Part shown: positions 57,400 through 64,000 of the stretch, piece by piece
Numbering within the stretch: position 1 is the stretch's first letter
Layout: every line of letters begins with the position of its first letter
Assembly (NCBI GenBank): GCA_026260175.1
Contig: JAKCWW010000044.1
Location: 106,803-170,802, forward strand
Source: Reticulitermes lucifugus
Taxonomy: Eukaryota; Arthropoda; Insecta; Blattodea; Rhinotermitidae
DNA: 64,000 bases
Direction: 5' to 3'
The notes under the pieces: model-generated
The model's input: the letters and a program-made list of their open reading frames with translations, nothing else
What the model was told of the DNA's origin: nothing
The model's database searches: none
Program-made: the position numbers and the translations under genes

Positions 57400-60300
57400 T
57401 ATCTCAAATCGTTCCAGGTTGGGCGAACGCGATAATTACTGCACATCGAATTTAAATGACCGGTGAATGTGATACAACGTCGTTAAGTAATTTGTGATCC
57501 ACCCACCTGTCTGTCCCATCATCATTTTGTTTCTGTGCCTAAGTGAACTGTGTTGCCGAGCGTACATCGATGAAGTACTGGCCTCCCTTGGCCTGCGCTT
57601 ATGCGTGATCCTCGCGATGTCTTTCTTACATCGGACTAACAGGCATGTCACTGTATAAGGGGTGTGCCTGGTGCTTAGATGAGATAAATGACTTTGGAAT
57701 TCCTCGAATCCTTGTTTTCTGCATTCTTCTGTTTGTGAAGCATGCCTTCAGCTTGTCGTGTGTCCTTTCTGTAGATATTGTAAACTGAGTATAGAAGGCG
57801 AGTGTAGATATAAGCGAACCTCAGCTTCAGGGGATCGAATTCATACCAGGACATACGTTTGGACATTTTTCTATGTCGTCCTGGTTGCGTTCGTACCGAG
57901 ATAATTGTCTCAGTTTGAGGGTCCTCACTCCCTGAGGATCAGGTTCAGGTTGTGAAGTGGCCGAACTCTGGGAAATCCGGGCTATTTTAACTTTTTCACA
58001 GTAAGTCTCCCACTTTGCAAATCGATTTTGCTTCAATCAGTTCATTACTGTTTGACGGGAAAACATCGGAAATATTGGTTGAAGTTGGCAGTCGGCAGGA
58101 TATTAAAGCTCGAGGCAAAGAGAAGCACATGCCTCACTCCAGGGTTTTCAAACTTGCGGTACTTGGAGGACGTTATGCATGGAGGGATTTTGGTTTCGTG
58201 GCATTTCATTTACCGGGCTGTACTGTATTAGCAGCACGGTATATATGACGTCGGGCAAGCGCGTGATTATAAATTATGCGGAAAGAAACTGTCGTGGCCT
58301 GCAGTGTTATTCAGAATTCAGGGAGAAGTTCTTGTAAAACATGACTTTGTCAGGAAAGCCGACTTCAGGGTCGAGAATCAAAGCCGGGACCTTCCGAATG
58401 CGAAGTATATGTTGTTACAACTGGAGCGCAGTATCTGTTGCGAATGCGGTAGGTACATAGCGACGAACTTTGTCACTTTGTACAGGCCGCACATTGTCAA
58501 GAGACAGTAACATTGAGATTAGGATAGGCTGGATAACTCGGAGAAAGAAGAGATGCAGAGGCTTGGGGAAATTGCTTGGAAAATAGTGACGACCGAGCAA
58601 CGCACGAAAATTAAGGGTCGATTGAATCATATTGCCCTCTCAGCTTTGTGCCTGAGACATCGAATGGACGGAGTAATGGTAGTGTGTCTGACTTGGGTTC
58701 GGGAACTACCGTGTTCGAATCTAAGCCGGGGCACCAGTTGTGCTGGGTGGATAGTCACTTCAAGCGAATTCCGGAATAGTGGCCGGAAATTCGTCCTTAG
58801 TTTTAAGTCCTTTCCGCTGTGCCGTACACGTATATTTTTCATTTCAGTTATATGGTACTTTCATAACCTGCGGTTTGTGTGAGAAGTCTATATGCCGACC
58901 TTGATTGACACCCCTGGTAGCGGGGATGTGTTGCTTTCATCTGCACAATAGTCGGCCATAATGTTGGCACCCGCATGTGTTCGAAATCAATACCGTGATA
59001 GTGTTTTTTAATGCCGTGATGTAATTACGGTTGTAGACGGACAAAGCCGCAGATGTTTCCAATGAAGGAAAAACTAAAATTAATTCTGGATTTATGGCTA
59101 CTGTCGTAACTACTGTCGTTAATCATAGCCCTAACTAATGTATCTTCCTTTTGATAGAACGTTTTTAATTGGGTGAGTTGAAAGTTTTAAACGCCAGAAG
59201 GATTTAGAAAAATGAGATGCTTGTTTGTCTAAAATACTGCGTATTGTGGGTTGATGCAGATGTTGACTGCAGCTTTCAAGGCTTTTCTTCCCATTAGTAT
59301 GAGAGGCACAATCAGAGACGAATTTCTTTCAAGACGTATGAAAAATGAAGCAGTCTTACCAACGTTCGAAGTTCAGGTTTGCCACTTAATTTTGCATTCT
59401 GTTTATATAATTTTGTTTGTGGAAGTGGTGTTCGGTGAAGACAAAGTACCGAGGTTGTGGATTCTTGTCCTAATTTGCGGATGTGCGAGCTGTGTCATAA
59501 GTTGGTAAGAACTGAAATTTGAGTCATCCTGAACAGGCCTCTGTTTCGACTTTCTCACAGTTAGTCCAGTGGCTTCTCATGAATTTGCAGATTTGATTAT
59601 TCCTGAAATCGCATATTACAGTAAGTGGACATTCGCAGAGTACATTCCTGGGAAGTGGCCGAAGGTCCGTTGTGATGTGACACTGGATTGGACTGCTTAT
59701 ATCAGGGTGGGGTTGAGCGTGCCCCAGATATTTGAGGACACGAATGCTACTCCTGTTTTTGATTGCTTAGTGTGCAGGTGTGCGCATATACCGATGTCAG
59801 GCTAGACATAGGTGCGAACAACGCCTTTTCAATCTGTACTCTTTGTGACTATTGTTATTGATTTTCTATTTTAGTCTTAATTTCTTTAATTTTTGTTTGT
59901 AATAAATACCGTAGTTCAGAACGGCTTCAGTTAGGTTGACTATTCCAGAGGAACATACCTCCTATTTATAACATATATATTAGACATGTAGGAAAAGCGT
60001 GTCCGATTTACGTCTTTCCAGTATACAGGAATGCAACCCCGACGAACTTGCATCCTTGGATCATGACCTGACCTCCAGTCGCTGTAGTGAGGGGGGATAA
60101 CTAGTCACTGAAACCCCGTGTCTGCATGGAGGAAACGGCTGTGTGATGTTGGGTTAAAACTGCCTCGCGGCGCTGGATACATATCAAACCAAAAGCTATT
60201 AGATAAATACAAAACTAGCTCAGTATTGGCGCGTTATCCACGCCAGATGTCATTGGCATACCGTGAAACCTGCTTTAATGGAATCCAAAGGGCCTTGCAC

Positions 60301-61860
60301 GTTTTTCGGTTCCAAACAACTCTCCGTAATGTTTGCTTTTAGACAGAAACGTTGCAGAGTTCAATAAATTCCATGCACTTACGACACAAACCATAAGCTC
60401 TGAATATACCATAAATATGTATTACATTGTCGCTGAGTAATACACATCCTCACCTTTATCTCTCGTCCTTATTTTAGTTTACTCCCCCCGCCGTGTTTGC
60501 GTTTTTTGCGCATTTTCCTGAGAGTTGGATTTCGTATTTTCGTGTTGCCCCATAATTGTAGGACGCTTAGCGTCATCCAAGTTTTTCGGAACTGTGGTTT
60601 ACGAACTTGGAACAACTCAAGTTGCAGGATTTTCGCCATAAAATGCTTTGTTTGGCCCATAACAATGTTTTCAGTGTAGGTATGCAAGATTTCAAGGTAA
60701 GTTAAGTGAAAGCAGAGGCAAACGTGCAGCTGCCATTTGTTTCCTTTAGATTGCTTGCTTGTAGCAGGCCCTATGTATCAGTTGTGCAATTCAAATGTTG
60801 TACACTAGCCCCGCTTCTTTCGGAAAGGGCAAGGTTTAATATTTCATAAAGCTTTGTAAGTACGTGAGGGTTGGCCGGGTCAAGGAGAGATGGAAGTTGA
60901 CAGGGCATGGGAGGAAAGTGGGAAAGAAATAATTTTGAATTGGCGGTGGTTTCAGGTTAGCAGAAAATATTTGGTTTCACTTAATTTAATATATGAGCCC
61001 GGTGGAAGTCTTGTTTCGTTTAATCTTGTACAAAATACGAGATATGCAGAGCTCGGTATCAGAAATTTCTTGGCCAGCGTATATTTTCGGGGTGCTTCAT
61101 TGGAATGGTTAAGATTAGGGGAACAGCTGATACGCTGAACGTTTCCTGTGAAGAAGAAGAAGCCAATGCCAAGCCCAAGGTTTCATCACACGCAATTGTG
61201 TGAACAAAGCAAGCAGTGCGTTTCTGGGATCATATGAAGAGGTGTGACAATCGGTTCATTTCCTTGGGGGAATTTTCTTGATAACGCGATGCGTGTGTAA
61301 AGAAGCCTCTCGACGACGGCGTTTTATCCGTACCGGGATTGAATGGAGCAGTTTGGAACTGTGGTGAATTGCATTCAGGAATTACCGGAATTCCGGCCTG
61401 GGATAGTACCTATATTGGCCACGAACGCTTCCTTTTATATCCATCCCTGTTCTCCCACTTGACGTAATAAACTCATTAACTGTTCCAGCGTTGTAAAATA
61501 ACCTGATTATAAATCAACGTAAATGGAAGCAAGTAACATACGCGTTCCCGTTTGTTATACGTGTAGCTTTAGTGTGGCGGCGGTGATTGGTGCATTATTG
61601 GAGGGCTGTGGTGACTGTGATGTGTAGAAATGGTATGGGGACACGACAACAGAAATTCTCGTACCGAAATTTTCCCCTACAAATACTCGTTACGAATCAA
61701 TGAGAATGAGTGAACTTCACACAGACGTGGGCAGTTGCGTTGCACATGATGTATCATAAAACACCGCCCTGAATCCAGTCTGCAATGTTATATGTACCTG
61801 TAAAGTGACGAACTGCTGATATGTAACAGTACTTGTTTTAATATCAGACATCCCCGTTGG
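57400..61860. other. Intergenic with one tRNA-like SINE head
   Basis: At about 58690-58750, GTGTTCGAATCTAAGCCGGG follows an A-box-like TAGTGTGTCTGACTTGGG, probably the head of an old SINE. The rest is CpG-rich with no gene recognised. Confidence 0.4.
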
Positions 61861-61868
61861 TATGTACA

Positions 61869-61943
61869 TGCAAAAGTTATGCCACTCTTATCAACAGCAC
61901 AGTCACAACTGTGCTGTTGATAAGAGTAAAATATACTTTTGCA
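61869..61943. repeat. 75-nt hairpin
   Basis: A core of 20 perfectly complementary bases, ACTCTTATCAACAGCACAGT, is followed after CAC/A by its reverse complement. Outside the core the pairing continues imperfectly to TGCAAAAG/CTTTTGCA. No other copy in the window. Confidence 0.85.
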
Positions 61944-62239
61944 GAACTTTTTTTGATTTTCTTCCATTTCTCAGTCTTTTCTTCTTACGCCCGAGAGGGA
62001 GACTCGGCTTTAGATCCAGGTTCGTTGCACGTGTCAGCTGGGCAGGCCTGTCATGCGGTAATTGTTTCGTAGAAGGCTGTGGTGTAATAGGAGTGGATGT
62101 GCACGTATCTTCATATTGACACTCGCTTATCGGTTGACTCTCACGTTGTAACGTGATATGACTGTTGCAGAATCTTCCATGTGAAGTTGATTAGGTGTCG
62201 ACGAACTTTTACTAAACAGTTGTGCGGTTCGAAATAGGG

Positions 62240-62340
62240 AATTATGGCTTGACTCTACCGTAGCTGACTGGCAGAACACCGTTATGTGTCTGGTTCGAAT
62301 CTGGGCTGGTGCCAGGTGTCCTGAAATTCTTCTTTATTTG
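62240..62340 (+). repeat. tRNA-like SINE head
   Basis: TACCGTAGCTGACTGGCAGA and CTGGTTCGAATCTGGGCTGG are A- and B-box-like, with no tRNA anticodon arm. The downstream body is not recognised. Confidence 0.4.
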
Positions 62341-62344
62341 CTTT

Positions 62345-63228
62345 TGTCTGTCTTGAAAACAACCGCAGATGACCCTGTTTTAAGAGATCACCTTACGCTT
62401 TGTACAGTTTTATCCATTACGTGTAACGAAAATAAGAAGTTGGACGAACAATAGAAATGACGTTTCCGTCCGTGTGCATTTTTAATAACCCAAACTGTGG
62501 GGGCGATATTCAATTACATTTTCTATCGAAGTTGTACACTGAAAATTGTCCGTCGAATTTTGTCTCGATTTGTATCGATATGTACGAGTTCATGAACCTG
62601 AAATGGTACTTATTTCCCCCCCCCCACCCTCCCCTCAAAAAATTCCCGGAGCAAAAATACGTAAGATAGAATTATAGCTAGCATAAAAGTGTGATAAGGT
62701 TTGCAGTATAATACATTTATATCTGCAGTGAATGAGCGTAAAGCCAGAGGGGAACGAAAAATTGTAGCGGCTAGGACACGTATTTTCCAGCTCACTCTTC
62801 GCATTCTTACATAATTGATCTTGGCCTTTCTTTGCAGTTGCAAATCTTAGAGTGTATGTGTAAGTAGTGCCAGTGACTGAAGTCGTGTGTGGGTTATCTG
62901 TCAGAAAGAGGCTGCGCTGTTTTACTTCATCAGTTTCCTGTACCTGTATTTTGGTTGGTGTATCGTGTAGTCATTCGTAGACGTACGTGTCATTTTTAAG
63001 TAGATCTTAAAACTATCAAAATGAATAATTATTGTAATAAGTGTGTATGCTCGTTAATAAGAACAAACAGAAAAGCATGAACGCCGGTATTTCAGTTTCG
63101 TTACGCTGTGAAGTTATTCGCATTCTAGAGAGTGAGAAACTATTGTTTCTTTAAACATTCCCCATATCGAAATTATCCCGAAAGTTCAAGATCTTAATTA
63201 GGTGTGGGTCTACCGGTTTATTTTATAC
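62345..63228. other. Intergenic, no recognised element
   Basis: A poly-C run at about 62617-62632. No gene or repeat supported. Confidence 0.4.
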
Positions 63229-63377
63229 CGGGGGTGCACAAGACCCGGGCGACAAAATTTTGTGCAATAGTGCCGAATTTTTGTGGGTACTCGTTATTGA
63301 ACTTGCTTCATATCACCCTTCTGGCGCCTACAGTTGTGAGGTGTCTCCTATATTTTGTGAAAATTTGTGCACCCCTG
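63229..63377 (+). mobile_element. hAT-type MITE, 'CAGGGGTGCACAA' family
   Basis: Ends CGGGGGTGCACAA and TTGTGCACCCCTG are inverted and nearly perfect. Flanks TTTTATAC and TCTTATGT match in 5 of 8 bases. The interior GACCCGGGCGACAAAATTTT, then TCACCCTTCTGGCGCCTAC aligns with 50.4 kb. The apparent peptide (KTRATKFC, then LLNLLHITLLAP) that recurs between copies is simply conserved DNA. Confidence 0.8.
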
Positions 63378-64000
63378 TCTTATGTAATTGTACAGTGTAC
63401 AGTTTAGGATAAAATATTCGTGCTACCGGTTTGGGCTTCGTGTGAAGCATACTTTTTATTTTGCTGGTACGAGTGAAAATTAAATTCTCTTCACAACCTT
63501 TAGTTTAACGCACATGCCTGTTTTACCCATTTTATTCGCATTCTTCAGAGAAAGCATTTGTAGAAGATGGACCACACCTCTCCTCTCATGACAGCTCCTG
63601 TGTAAGCATGCCTTTTGTAGTACCTTTAAATTTATGTCTCTTGTTATATAATTGGCGCCGTAGCGCCTGTGTTGGTATGAAGTTTTAAACAATGACATTA
63701 CTTATTGACTTTCGTATCAATTGATGTGTTGACTCCTGTACAGTAGCCTCTGAAATTTAAAGACAGATTTGTTGCGAACCAGCAGTCCGACGCTGCCTGC
63801 CAGCAACTGAGCCAGGGATTGTTCCTTGGCAGGTGAAGGTGTCCCTTGGTGTTAGGAACCCAAGTTCGTCCCCGTTTCAAAAGCCTGCCGAATGAATCTC
63901 TTGGCTAGTCGAACACAGTAGACATTTTCCGAACATGGGGCTTGTCACAGTATTTAGCAGAACGTGCAACTTGCGTGTAATAAACGGAAACTATTTAACA
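63378..64000. other. Intergenic, no recognised element
   Basis: No gene or repeat supported to the window end. Confidence 0.4.

Noticed and set aside
63204-63407. Recurring peptide here and at 32.9 and 50.4 kb as a small protein family
   Set aside because: Coincides exactly with hAT-type MITE copies; the peptide similarity follows from DNA similarity.
1-64000. CRISPR arrays, prokaryotic operons, or LTR-bearing/virus-derived elements
   Set aside because: No regularly spaced repeats, no ribosome-binding-site-led gene strings, and no paired direct LTRs or capsid/integrase-like reading were seen by eye. Absence is not proven without a search.

Overview
The window is animal nuclear DNA, most likely from a polyneopteran insect (cockroach or termite type). 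Evidence: GT-AG split genes with insect-like proteins, and an abundance of tRNA-headed SINEs, mariner and pogo/Tigger fossils and hAT-type MITEs. The host placement is inference from repeat style and protein resemblance; no search could be run.

Left third (1-26 kb), genic. Three conserved genes are reconstructed exon by exon. (1) CCT4, TCP-1 delta subunit of the CCT/TRiC chaperonin, plus strand, entered at about residue 43 and complete to its stop at 11337 (13 exons in the window). (2) FCF1, the PIN-domain nuclease homologue of 18S rRNA processing, minus strand, 6 exons from 16453 down to 13965; its initiator ATG lies in a separate upstream exon not firmly placed. (3) A sphingosine-1-phosphate phosphatase (SGPP, PAP2 family), plus strand, 17607-25935, 5 exons, 444 aa with all catalytic motifs. 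CCT4 and FCF1 converge. FCF1 and SGPP diverge from a CpG-rich shared promoter region at about 16.6-17.6 kb. The three act in unrelated pathways (cytosolic folding, ribosome biogenesis, sphingolipid turnover), so no operon-like link is implied. Introns hold two mariner fossils, Tigger remnants, a LINE 3' end, SINEs, MITEs and a 154-bp palindrome.

Right part (about 26-64 kb), gene-poor. No convincing host protein gene was found. It holds SINEs of at least three families, RTE-like LINE tails, hAT-type MITEs, a degenerate satellite, a hairpin, one unexplained open frame, and four degenerate hammerhead-ribozyme-like motifs. Two of these sit inside elements with about 66-bp inverted arms. A 140-base N gap lies at 43861-44000.

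Two large-scale signals stand out. CpG is scarce from 1 to about 30 kb (except the shared promoter) and plentiful after about 30.4 kb. Copies of the same repeat families show CpG turned to TG/CA in the genic part and kept in the gene-poor part, as expected of germline gene-body methylation. Second, the last CCT4 exon and its flanks are duplicated about 1.9 kb downstream, giving a possible alternative C-terminus.
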